Assembly (NCBI GenBank): GCA_009711825.1
Contig: VEMY01000017.1
Span: forward strand, 1 to 44,691
Direction: 5' to 3'
From: Bacillota bacterium
GTDB lineage: Bacteria; Bacillota; Proteinivoracia; UBA4975; VEMY01
Length of the DNA stretch: 44,691 nt
The translations under genes were made by a program, and so were the position numbers. The notes under the pieces are model-generated. The model saw only the letters and a list, made by a program, of their open reading frames with translations. It had not been told where the DNA came from and ran no database searches. Positions 32,886 to 39,781 of this stretch are shown piece by piece. How positions within the stretch are numbered: position 1 is the first letter of the stretch; each line of letters starts with the position of its first letter.

Positions 32886-33556
32886 ACCCTCGCCACCTCA
32901 CTCACTCCATCTTTCTGCTCCACCCGATAAGCCACGTCTGCCACATCGGCCAAGGCCTCCTGGTGGGTAATGAGGATAATTTGACGCCCCGTGCGCTGAG
33001 CATATTGCTTCAAAAACTCAGCAACATTGGGGGCGAACTCCCGTGACACATGCTTCCCGGCTTCGTCCAGTATTACCGGCCCCTCAGGCTTGGGCCTTGC
33101 AAGCTCCAGCAAGGCCAACCTCAACGCCAGACTGACCACATCGGTAATCCCTCCGCCCCGAGCGTCCTCCGGATTGGCCGTCACGGTGATTGGCCCGGCC
33201 AACTCATCACCACCGGGGGCATTATACTGCGAGATAACCTGCCATTCGGCCGCCGGCTTGTTGGCCACCGTTTTCAGCTGGATCCTAAACTCCAGCCGGC
33301 TGTCCTCGAAAATTGCCTGCAGCGCAGCCGTGACTGTCTGCTCCACCCTGGCCTTCAGCTGCTCCCTGGCGAACTCGGACACCTTGCCGAACAGCGTTTG
33401 GACTTGCTCCCAGTCAGCGATGTCTGCCTCGGCTGATGTGAGCTCTTGTCGCGCGGCGTTGAGCTGCTCTTCCAAGGCCTCTTTACGGCCCTTGAGCTGG
33501 TCGTGTTTGGTTCGGAGTTGCCTGGTCTTTTGCTCCAGCGATTGGAGTCGGTTCAT
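32882..33556 (-). CDS. Rad50/SbcC C-terminal half
   Basis: 224 residues. Residues 1-50 are a coiled coil. The rest is the C-terminal lobe of an SMC/Rad50 ATPase: the signature region RGGGITDVVSLALRLALLE (133-151), Walker B PVILDEAGKHV (160-170) and the switch His in ILITHQE (H198). It has no Walker A, which is carried by the 434-residue product at 34254. The two must meet to form an active head, so the gene is a natural split of SbcC. ATG 33556 overlaps YopX by 4 bases. Confidence 0.85.
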   Translation of the reverse strand: MNRLQSLEQKTRQLRTKHDQLKGRKEALEEQLNAARQELTSAEADIADWEQVQTLFGKVSEFAREQLKARVEQTVTAALQAIFEDSRLEFRIQLKTVANKPAAEWQVISQYNAPGGDELAGPITVTANPEDARGGGITDVVSLALRLALLELARPKPEGPVILDEAGKHVSREFAPNVAEFLKQYAQRTGRQIILITHQEALADVADVAYRVEQKDGVSEVARV

Positions 33557-34002
33557 GATTTCACCTTCAGCAGTTCGGGGTTGTCGTGGATGTTACCGAT
33601 GACCTCGTATAAACTAGACTGTATTGCGATAAAGTCAATTGTATTTAGTAAGTGTGGATGCTCTATGTTTGGCTTATGTGCTCGGAAGCTAGCTCTCAAC
33701 TTATCCCACGTTACAACAAACGGCTTTTGCGAAACGCCATACCCTGCATCTCCGGGCGAAAACTTGAAATAGGCCTGAACAATATCTCCCTCGTAAATCT
33801 CCATGCCGTTTTTGTCCACTCGTCCGATGTATTGCCCAACGGTGTTGACGCAGACGATGTGCGACTTGTACGTATACGACCCAAGAGGGTTGTTATTGCT
33901 CGATTCGCTTAAAATCACAGTTTTGTCGGGCAGGACGACTATGCCCCCATAAACCCATTCGCCATTATCCGGTCGCTTGCCCCTGAATTCAATCTTTCTC
34001 AT
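33553..34002 (-). CDS. YopX-family protein
   Basis: 149 residues. The start IEFRGKRPDNGEWVYG and VGQYIGRVDKNGMEIYEGDI are hallmarks of YopX (PF09643), a beta-barrel phage protein of unknown function. The closing YEVIGNIHDNPELL is typical too. ATG 34002 overlaps the coiled-coil gene as ATGA, with GGAGGGGCT upstream. It stands between the two Rad50 halves. Confidence 0.92.
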   Translation of the reverse strand: MRKIEFRGKRPDNGEWVYGGIVVLPDKTVILSESSNNNPLGSYTYKSHIVCVNTVGQYIGRVDKNGMEIYEGDIVQAYFKFSPGDAGYGVSQKPFVVTWDKLRASFRAHKPNIEHPHLLNTIDFIAIQSSLYEVIGNIHDNPELLKVKS

Positions 34003-34253
34003 AGCCCCTCCGTCTCATTCATAATCCCCTCGGCCCGTTCAAGCGTTTCCAGAATCACCTTGTCCAAGCGTTCAATCTCCCCGTCCAGCTGGTCAGGCTT
34101 TAACCCATATTCCCGCTGCAGCTCCTCAGTCAGTCGCTTGATTTCGACCTCAGCATGGTCTAAGTTAGCCTCGGCCCTGGCCTTCTCGGTCTTGGCTTTT
34201 TCAATCTTTCCCCGCAGCTGTTCCATCCTGCCGGCAACATCGTTAATATCCAT
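33999..34253 (-). CDS. coiled-coil protein beside split Rad50
   Basis: 84 residues, almost wholly a heptad coiled coil in two parts: MEQLRGKIEKAKTEKARAEA through LTEELQREYG, a short turn at KPDQLDGE, then IERLDKVILETLERAEG. ATG 34253 is the base after the upstream stop, with AAGGGGGTAGTG as SD. Its place directly after the hook-bearing Rad50 half suggests that it could supply part of the returning coil. That is inference. Confidence 0.72.
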   Translation of the reverse strand: MDINDVAGRMEQLRGKIEKAKTEKARAEANLDHAEVEIKRLTEELQREYGLKPDQLDGEIERLDKVILETLERAEGIMNETEGL

Positions 34254-35558
34254 CTACACTACCCCCTTGATTTTTGTCGAATCTATTTCGCCACCGCAGG
34301 TCGGGCACTGTCCGGCCTCAACCAGGGCGTCCTTATATGCCCCGGTGTATTGGGCTAGCTTGTGCTCAGCCCCCTCCACCATCTGCTTGCTGGCATCAGC
34401 CCGGAACTCAGCGCCGATGAGCGCCTTGTTGATGGCCTTAAGCTCACTCAGCTTCGGCGCAACCTCAGCCGCCTCTGTCAGGTCAATCTCGGCCCAACCA
34501 ATCTTCCTAGCTAACCCGTCCCGGCAGTCCTCAGCCTTCCATTTGGCATCCTCGGCGGCATGGAGCTGGGAGCGGATTTTCTTTATCCCAGCCAGCTTTT
34601 GCGAGTCGCGTTGCACCCCCTCACAAAGACACCATGCTTCTCCTATCTTGGCCGTCTTTGCAAGGACTTTTTCCGCAATATTTTTTAGGGTGCCGTTATT
34701 CCAGAGGTGTCCTTTGGTGCCGGTAAGTTCGAATTGCAGGTCAAGGCTTGCTCCGGCCTTAAAGGCAAGAATTTCAGCCTCCGACACCACCGCCAGCTTG
34801 GCCAAAACCGCTTGCCACTGCTGGGCCTGTCCCTGCCTTGCGTGCAGCTTGTCCCGGACTGCTCGCAGTCGTTGAATCCGCTCCACATCGTTCCTGGCCT
34901 GGGCAATCAAGCTCTCCAGCTGCTCCACCAACTCACCCAGCCGGGGCAACCCCTTGAACTGCTCCAGCTGAGTCTGCAGCTCATCAATCCGAGCCTTGGC
35001 ACGCTCTCTGTCCTGTTTCCGTCTATGTAGGTCCGTGCCGAGGAGTTTGTTGGCGTGGTCAATTTCTTCCGTGCCTGCAAGTTTACCGAGTATGCGTGCC
35101 CGTGCGCCGACGCTGATAATGGAGCCAAGGAACGGGCCGTCCAGCTGCTCAGCCAGGTTCAGGTTGAGCGGCACATCGCCCACCATTGTCTGGCGGACCC
35201 CGGTTAGCTCTTGCACCTCAATGGGCACCTCGTTGCCGAAGCCTTCAAGTGTGGTGTAGCCATCCTCGAAGTAATCGCCTTTGAATACTTCATATCTATT
35301 CACCCCAGCGCTACGCTGCCGAGACACAACACCATTTATGAGCGTGACTGACACCATGGCCTTCTTGGCCCCAACCCGGATAAACTCATTGCCATGGGGC
35401 CGGTTATACAAGACCCATTTCAGCGCCCGGATGATGGCTGTTTTCCCAGAGTCGCTAGGTCCAGTAATTACCGTCAACTGCCCAGGCGGCGCCGGCTCGA
35501 TTTCAGTCTTTTTATGGGATTGGAAGTTCTCAACGGTTAGCTTATTGATTACGCTCAT
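34254..35558 (-). CDS. Rad50/SbcC N-terminal half with zinc hook
   Basis: 434 residues. The start INKLTVENFQSHKKTEIEP and Walker A GPSDSGKTA (33-41) are the SbcC N-lobe, followed by the Q-loop region and a coil from about 175. The protein ends right after a zinc-hook motif CPTC (C418, C421). Signature, Walker B and the returning coil are absent; they are in the product at 32882. The hook would dimerise two such molecules. ATG 35558 overlaps the preceding stop as ATGA, SD GGTGATTC. Confidence 0.88.
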   Translation of the reverse strand: MSVINKLTVENFQSHKKTEIEPAPPGQLTVITGPSDSGKTAIIRALKWVLYNRPHGNEFIRVGAKKAMVSVTLINGVVSRQRSAGVNRYEVFKGDYFEDGYTTLEGFGNEVPIEVQELTGVRQTMVGDVPLNLNLAEQLDGPFLGSIISVGARARILGKLAGTEEIDHANKLLGTDLHRRKQDRERAKARIDELQTQLEQFKGLPRLGELVEQLESLIAQARNDVERIQRLRAVRDKLHARQGQAQQWQAVLAKLAVVSEAEILAFKAGASLDLQFELTGTKGHLWNNGTLKNIAEKVLAKTAKIGEAWCLCEGVQRDSQKLAGIKKIRSQLHAAEDAKWKAEDCRDGLARKIGWAEIDLTEAAEVAPKLSELKAINKALIGAEFRADASKQMVEGAEHKLAQYTGAYKDALVEAGQCPTCGGEIDSTKIKGVV

Positions 35559-35806
35559 CCCGAATCACCATCAGTGGCATTGTCTTCACTGTGCAGTTCT
35601 TTCAGCCGATCAAGGTAAGAGTTGACCGCAAAGCCAATTTTGGCATGTGCATCGACGAGATCATCGGCCAGCCACTCACCAACGTTCTGCCCGTGGCACA
35701 TGATAGGGTTAATCACAGCATCAACAACCTGCTGAACGAAATCACCACTAATGCTAACCACCGTAGCTTTTACAACGGTTTCATAGAGATTCTCATCATT
35801 TTTCAT
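35555..35806 (-). CDS. hypothetical protein before Rad50
   Basis: 83 residues, predicted helical (ETVVKATVVSISGDFVQQVV, EWLADDLVDAHAKIGFAVNS) with an acidic tail. No motif recognised. It is the first gene after the terminator at 35828-35858 and is coupled to the Rad50 N-half by ATGA. ATG 35806 has AAAGGAGCAG upstream. Confidence 0.72.
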   Translation of the reverse strand: MKNDENLYETVVKATVVSISGDFVQQVVDAVINPIMCHGQNVGEWLADDLVDAHAKIGFAVNSYLDRLKELHSEDNATDGDSG

Positions 35807-35827
35807 ATAACTGCTCCTTTATCTGGT

Positions 35828-35858
35828 AATAAAAAACCGGGGGCTATGTGCCCCCGGC
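35828..35858 (-). terminator. strong terminator inside the early operon
   Basis: GCCGGGGGC and GCCCCCGG (35857-35850 with 35844-35837) form an 8-bp G+C stem with a five-base loop, then TTTTTTATT. It lies 34 bases after the end of the gene at 35892. It would attenuate transcription between the ssDNA-binding-like gene and the recombination/replication genes unless antitermination occurs. Confidence 0.88.
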
Positions 35859-35891
35859 ATTCCTTGGAGGGCTTGTCCTGGCAACCTGTTC

Positions 35892-36725
35892 CTAGTAACC
35901 TTCCTCTTCGTTGTCCGGACTCTGGTATGCGCCCTCAGCTGGCGCGGACTCGGTGTTGTATTCTGTGCTATCGATGGCGACTGACCTCATGGCCGGCTTC
36001 ATCGTCCGGGCGTAGTCTTTGATGGCCTTTTTCTCGGCCGGGGTCAAATCAGCAGCCTTAGCGAACGAGACCTTGCTATACTCGATGCCGCCCTCGTTGC
36101 GGTCCTTTTCAAGCTTGGCCACAGTCACAACAGAGTAGTAGTGCTTGAGCTTGTTGGTCAGTCGCTGCACATACTGCTTCCAGTTGCCGATGCTGGTCGG
36201 CGGTAGAGCCAGGAGCACCGGGAAAACTGAATCCTCCTGCAGGATATAAACTCGATACATATTCTTGCAGGCCTTACCACGACCGCTCTTCGGGTCGCTG
36301 CCCCACTGGTTCTTCGGGCACTTTGCGCAGGCTTGTCCAGCCGGGATGCCATGTTCTTCGCTGCCAGTTCCGGTCTTGCAATCCATGCTGGAACAGGTGG
36401 GAGCGTTCTTCTCGCCACTAAACTCATCGTGCCACCAGGCGTTTATGGGATAGTAGTCGACCACAACGCCCTTGAGCTCCTTGACCGGAGTCGGTTCCCC
36501 GGCTTCGTCGACAACTTCAAAACTGATTCCACCACCGCTGGGGATCTTCACCTTGTCGAACTTGAACTGGCCTTCCATACCCTCCAGGTTTTCCTGCATG
36601 ACCTCCAGCGCCTCTTCCTTTTGGGTCAGCGCCGGCAGGTTGATGGTGGCTTGCGGATCGGGTTGAGTCGCAATGTCGGTGCTTTCTTGTGTTGCAACTT
36701 CGGTGTTTTTGTTGTTGTCACTCAT
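35892..36725 (-). CDS. zinc-containing protein, candidate ssDNA-binding protein
   Basis: 277 residues. A disordered acidic N-terminus (1-45), then FKFDKVKIPSGGGISFEV, a zinc-like cluster (CSSMDCKTGTG, then CAKCPKNQWGSD and KACKNM, about 111-155) and a strand-rich part with YRVYILQEDSVFPVLLALPP and KQYVQRLTNKLKHYYSVVTV, ending in an acidic Glu-rich tail. The arrangement resembles zinc-containing ssDNA-binding proteins such as gp32-type phage proteins, but the family is not certain. The following terminator may make it more abundant than later genes. ATG 36725, GGAGGTATGTAA upstream. Confidence 0.75.
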   Translation of the reverse strand: MSDNNKNTEVATQESTDIATQPDPQATINLPALTQKEEALEVMQENLEGMEGQFKFDKVKIPSGGGISFEVVDEAGEPTPVKELKGVVVDYYPINAWWHDEFSGEKNAPTCSSMDCKTGTGSEEHGIPAGQACAKCPKNQWGSDPKSGRGKACKNMYRVYILQEDSVFPVLLALPPTSIGNWKQYVQRLTNKLKHYYSVVTVAKLEKDRNEGGIEYSKVSFAKAADLTPAEKKAIKDYARTMKPAMRSVAIDSTEYNTESAPAEGAYQSPDNEEEGY

Positions 36726-37004
36726 TTACATACCTCCAGATGATTTTGATTGATTAGATCCAGGCTTCCCTAGTGAGCAAAAAGAGCCAGTATTGAGGAA
36801 AACTTCTCTCCTGTAACGCTTTATGCGGGCGCTGTGAAGTCTTTTGCAGTGAGTGCAATACCATCCGCCAAAGCAATACCATCCGCCAAAGGCGAGGACT
36901 AAGTGTTCTCCAATGTTGTTCAAAAACTCGATGAGCTTTCGACAAGGTGATGAGAAGTAGAACTCCCACACACTATACTTCTCAGGTTTCTGACGCCGCT
37001 TCAT
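36726..37004 (-). CDS. hypothetical protein with tandem FGGWYC
   Basis: 92 residues. The middle has FGGWYC twice in tandem from a perfect 18-bp duplication (36856-36891), then CTHCKRLH and a basic stretch (ARIKRYRRE). The Cys pattern may form a zinc site. ATG 37004 has GGAAGG upstream; the preceding stop is one base away. No family recognised. Confidence 0.62.
   Translation of the reverse strand: MKRRQKPEKYSVWEFYFSSPCRKLIEFLNNIGEHLVLAFGGWYCFGGWYCTHCKRLHSARIKRYRREVFLNTGSFCSLGKPGSNQSKSSGGM
36856..36891. repeat. 18-bp tandem duplication in coding sequence
   Basis: CAATACCATCCGCCAAAG occurs twice head to tail without a mismatch. It adds six residues (FGGWYC) to the product in frame. The perfect identity suggests a recent event. 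Confidence 0.95.
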
Positions 37005-37005
37005 C

Positions 37006-37521
37006 CTAATATCCTTCCTCTCTGTCCCTCGCCGCAGCCACCTCCTGGGCACTTATCCCGACGCTCCCGCCGCTTCCGTTGCCAACCTCGCCACCAGGCT
37101 CGAACCCAGCCAGCAGTCTCAGCTCAGCTGTGGTCAGCTCGGCAATCACCCGGTAGCTCCGATACTTGTCGACAATCTCATCCAGCTCATCCTTGGCCCC
37201 TTCGTAGTCCGCTTTGGCTGCCCGCTGTTCCTTCTGGGCTTCTAGGTATGTTGGGTCGTGGGCTTTGCGGCGAGTCAGCTCTGCAGCCCTCGCCTTTTCG
37301 TTGCTAAAAACTGCCTTGCCGGTCTCCGGATCGGTCTCGGCGCTGATGTCGGTCATCAGGTCGGCTTCGGCCAGCTTGAGGCCTTGCTCTGCGTTCTGAA
37401 GGCCTTCATACATCGACCGCAGGTCTTCCTTGCGCTGACGGATTTCAAGCGGCGCCTCCCGTAGGAAGGTCTTGATGGCCTTCGTCTCATACTGGACTAG
37501 CAACATTTCCGCGCTTTTCAT
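37006..37521 (-). CDS. coiled-coil protein, early operon
   Basis: 171 residues. Two long heptad regions (about 25-65 and 85-130) with KEDLRSMYEGLQNAEQGLKL and DYEGAKDELDEIVDKYRSYR, then a Gly-rich link and a charged tail ending EEGY like its neighbour at 35892. Similar helical proteins occur beside phage ssDNA-binding or recombinase genes. ATG 37521 overlaps the preceding stop as ATGA. Confidence 0.72.
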   Translation of the reverse strand: MKSAEMLLVQYETKAIKTFLREAPLEIRQRKEDLRSMYEGLQNAEQGLKLAEADLMTDISAETDPETGKAVFSNEKARAAELTRRKAHDPTYLEAQKEQRAAKADYEGAKDELDEIVDKYRSYRVIAELTTAELRLLAGFEPGGEVGNGSGGSVGISAQEVAAARDREEGY

Positions 37522-37712
37522 GGCGCACCCCCTTGATTTGTTTTTGTTTTATTGTTTACTGCTGCTATGATTATCGAACTTAGTTTTTCAATGGTGTCTC
37601 TGTCTTGGTGGAGGGCAAGGTGCTTCAGCGTCAGTTCCTCGCCTATTGTGAGCTCGACGTTACCAATAGCGGATTTTAGGATTTCAAGCTTTCTTTCTTC
37701 GAGAACACCCAT
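37518..37712 (-). CDS. hypothetical protein, 64 residues
   Basis: A helical 64-residue protein (LEERKLEILKSAIGNVELTI, DTIEKLSSIIIAAVNN) without a recognisable motif. ATG 37712 follows GGGGGAATTTCG. It is coupled to the coiled-coil gene by an ATGA overlap. Confidence 0.7.
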   Translation of the reverse strand: MGVLEERKLEILKSAIGNVELTIGEELTLKHLALHQDRDTIEKLSSIIIAAVNNKTKTNQGGAP

Positions 37713-37739
37713 CTTTCGAAATTCCCCCTGTCTTGCCGT

Positions 37740-37934
37740 TTAATCACCAGCGAAATAATCAACGATGATTCGTTGCCGTTGCCCCTCCCCCCCCTCTGAC
37801 AGTCCGTCCTCCGTTTCCCCGGATTCCGGCGTTTTTTGATGGTCCCTCGGCAGGGGAGGGGGGAGGATGTCAAAGATCATAAAGATCAGAATCACAATCA
37901 GCAGCTTGTAGAGTGACCAGAAAACATCAATCAA
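37740..37934 (-). CDS. small membrane protein, 64 residues
   Basis: An N-terminal hydrophobic helix (about 7-24, KLLIVILIFMIFDIL) and a polar Pro/Gly/Glu-rich rest. TTG 37934 overlaps the upstream TGA (TTGA), with GGTGAG upstream; no later start would keep the helix. A competing shorter frame at 37676-37873 is a shadow. Function unknown. Confidence 0.65.
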   Translation of the reverse strand: MIDVFWSLYKLLIVILIFMIFDILPPPLPRDHQKTPESGETEDGLSEGGEGQRQRIIVDYFAGD

Positions 37935-38197
37935 GCCCTCTCACCCACTTGTACCCTGCCGCTTGCCTTGCCACTTTGGGCTGTATTGACTTTGCCACTT
38001 TGGGCTGTGTTGACTTTGCTCGCCCGGTTAGTGGTGTTTTCTAGGATTGCGCCTAGGCGGACGTTGTGGCCGGTGAGAAACTTGTGTTGACGGGCATGCT
38101 CCTGGACAGTCTCCCGGCAGGTGCCCTGGCTAACTGTAGCTTTGCACTTGTCACATCGCGCAACCCACATGCTCTGCATCGCCTTGGTTAAAATCAT
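37931..38197 (-). CDS. zinc-finger protein with tandem repeat
   Basis: 88 residues. CDKC and the downstream C27 with HARQH (about 35-39) suggest a C2H2-like finger. An eight-residue repeat (KVNTAQSG twice) lies near the C-terminus, encoded by 37967-38014. ATG 38197 has GGAGGTGG upstream and overlaps the excisionase-like gene by 47 bases. It may bind DNA; function unknown. Confidence 0.7.
   Translation of the reverse strand: MILTKAMQSMWVARCDKCKATVSQGTCRETVQEHARQHKFLTGHNVRLGAILENTTNRASKVNTAQSGKVNTAQSGKASGRVQVGERA
37967..38014. repeat. 24-bp tandem repeat in coding sequence
   Basis: Two 24-bp units, 37967-37990 and 37991-38014, differ at only two positions. They encode the duplicated KVNTAQSG. 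A partial third unit (TTTGC) follows. Confidence 0.9.
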
Positions 38198-38450
38198 TAT
38201 CCACCTCCTCCCTGCCTAGGGGGCCATCCATCCATTTAATGAACCTAGCCGTGTTGATGTAATAGCTCCACCGGCCTGACATTTTTACCGCGGCACCAAA
38301 GGGAAATTGCGGACAAGGTATTTGGGTGTCTTGCTGTAAACCCATATGCAGATACCTCGGGGTAACACCCATAATGGCGGCGGCTTGGTTGACGGTGATT
38401 TTTGTTGGGCGCTTGGCCTTGAGTTCGTTCAGCGTCATCATGTCCCTCAT
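38151..38450 (-). CDS. excisionase-like HTH protein
   Basis: 99 residues. A winged-HTH start (KITVNQAAAIMGVTPRYLHM), then FPFGAAVKMSGRWSYYINTA and FIKWMDG. This arrangement is common in Bacillota phages directly after the cro/antirepressor gene and is often labelled as excisionase or DNA-binding. ATG 38450 has GGGGGTTGAG; ATG 38441 or 38438 is possible. It may control excision or early transcription. Confidence 0.75.
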   Translation of the reverse strand: MRDMMTLNELKAKRPTKITVNQAAAIMGVTPRYLHMGLQQDTQIPCPQFPFGAAVKMSGRWSYYINTARFIKWMDGPLGREEVDNDFNQGDAEHVGCAM

Positions 38451-38453
38451 TGC

Positions 38454-39614
38454 TCAACCCCCTTGTTGTGTGGCCTTTAGAGCCTTTTCGATGGCGCTCC
38501 GCTTAACAACAACCATTTTCTTATGGCCAAGCTTGCCCACTCTAACGGTCCTGGTTAACCGCTTCTGGCGGTCTTTGTCAATTTTTAACCAGCCTCTATC
38601 CCGCCAAGCTCGCAGGATCTCATCTGGATCGTTACCGCCACTGCTAATCAACTCCCTAATCCAGTGGGGCAGGAACCCGATGTATTTCCAGCGGCCAGTA
38701 TCCCAGCGGCCAACATATTCCCAACCAGGCCGTACGCTGTGCGGGTAGAACGATTGCTTGCAAGCCTTAGCGACGTTAAAGACGTGCCGCAGCTCTAAGG
38801 TTGCAAGGTCTAGTTCATTTGTTTCTAGGGCCCTTTCCTCTGGTGCCCCTGGGTGAGATTGCACGCTTGATTGTTCCAGAACGGCCAGCCTGCGGTCTAC
38901 CTCTTCAAACTTTGCAGACATCATGGTCTCGACCGCCCGGAGAAGGATTTTTGCCGCCAGCTCTTGGGCCTGAGAATTGTCCACCAGTTGGGCTTGTTTG
39001 GTTCTCAACTTTTCAACTACGTCCCACACCCAGTCCATAAACGCATCGGCCTTGGGTTGGCGGCTCCAGCGACAGATTTCGTAGACACCTTTGGCGGAGT
39101 AGAGATAGGTTTCATAGGCCTTTCCGTCAGTTGTCGTCACTTTGTCGACAACTGAAAAATTGTCTAGTCTGTCCTGGTGACGTTCGTGGATTTTTGCAAT
39201 CGCCTTCCTGGGGGTTTCGTAATCAAGGGCTACACCAATTTGCTCCCTGGTCATCCAGACTTGTTCCCCTCGCTGGTAAAAGTCACACTGCACTGCGCCA
39301 AACTGCTCCTGGGTTACGAGTGACATATGGCTTTGCATTAGACTTCCCTCCTTTTTTGAATGGTGTCGGGTTTTAACCCTCACGGCCCACAGTGCTGCTA
39401 CCAGTTTCCATTTCTGAGACCTCATGGTCAAAAAAATTTCTTCAATTGGCATGTTAAGTTTATTTGCAATTAGTCTGGCCTCTTCAATGCTAAACTTATG
39501 GACGCCACTTTCTTTTTTGTAATAAGCGCCCCTAGTCTGTAGCCCTAGCAACTCAGCCATTTCCTGGACTGTAATTCTGTTTTTGCGGCGAAGCTCTTTC
39601 AATTTTGGATACAT
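38454..39614 (-). CDS. Cro-like HTH fused to BRO-N antirepressor
   Basis: 386 residues in one frame. Residues 1-61 form a Cro/XRE HTH (LRRKNRITVQEMAELLG, then SIEEARLIANKLNMPIEEIF). A basic linker is followed at M93 by a second start with a strong AAGGAGGGAAGTCTA site (ATG 39338), which would give a 294-residue antirepressor alone. The BRO-N domain fills about 104-205 (VWMTREQIGVAL, YLYSAKGVYEICRWSRQPKA). A coil follows, then residues about 297-375 match the C-terminal domain of the primase. Transcribed from the promoter at 39654-39682; the fourth operator overlaps its first codons. Likely lytic-switch factor. Confidence 0.85.
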   Translation of the reverse strand: MYPKLKELRRKNRITVQEMAELLGLQTRGAYYKKESGVHKFSIEEARLIANKLNMPIEEIFLTMRSQKWKLVAALWAVRVKTRHHSKKEGSLMQSHMSLVTQEQFGAVQCDFYQRGEQVWMTREQIGVALDYETPRKAIAKIHERHQDRLDNFSVVDKVTTTDGKAYETYLYSAKGVYEICRWSRQPKADAFMDWVWDVVEKLRTKQAQLVDNSQAQELAAKILLRAVETMMSAKFEEVDRRLAVLEQSSVQSHPGAPEERALETNELDLATLELRHVFNVAKACKQSFYPHSVRPGWEYVGRWDTGRWKYIGFLPHWIRELISSGGNDPDEILRAWRDRGWLKIDKDRQKRLTRTVRVGKLGHKKMVVVKRSAIEKALKATQQGG

Positions 39615-39753
39615 AACCTGCTCAACTCCTCGGTTTGTGTCGCTTTTGGAAACATTATAGTATCTATTTTGGCCACTGTCAACCAATTAAACTTATAAAT
39701 ATTCCTTTTCCGATATTTTTATTCATTTTCTCTGGTGTTTCCATTTTGGATAC
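39596..39753. promoter_or_regulatory. four 17-bp repressor operators
   Basis: Sites at 39737-39753, 39660-39676 and 39637-39653 share GTNTCNNTTTTGGNNAC, and 39596-39612 matches except for its first base. The outer GT/AC and inner C/G form an imperfect dyad suited to an HTH dimer. The second fills exactly the 17-base spacer of the leftward promoter, the third covers its start point, the first lies before the -10 box of the repressor gene, and the last covers the start of the cro-like gene. Confidence 0.85.
39654..39682 (-). promoter_or_regulatory. leftward early promoter
   Basis: A perfect TTGACA (39682-39677) and TATAAT (39659-39654) with a 17-base spacer on the minus strand. The spacer is itself an operator. 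It should drive the whole early operon and be shut by the repressor in the lysogen. Confidence 0.92.
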
Positions 39754-39761
39754 TGTATAAT
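39730..39761 (+). promoter_or_regulatory. repressor promoter
   Basis: TATAAT at 39756-39761, preceded by TG, lies 20 bases before the repressor ATG. No good -35 box is seen at 17-base distance (TGGTGT at 39733-39738). Operator 39737-39753 covers the spacer, so the repressor could control its own gene. Confidence 0.65.
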
Positions 39762-39781
39762 ATTGTCGGGAGGTGTTGAAA

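Noticed and set aside
37676-37873. Leftward frame of 65 residues
   Set aside because: It overlaps two better-supported genes in other frames and lacks an SD.
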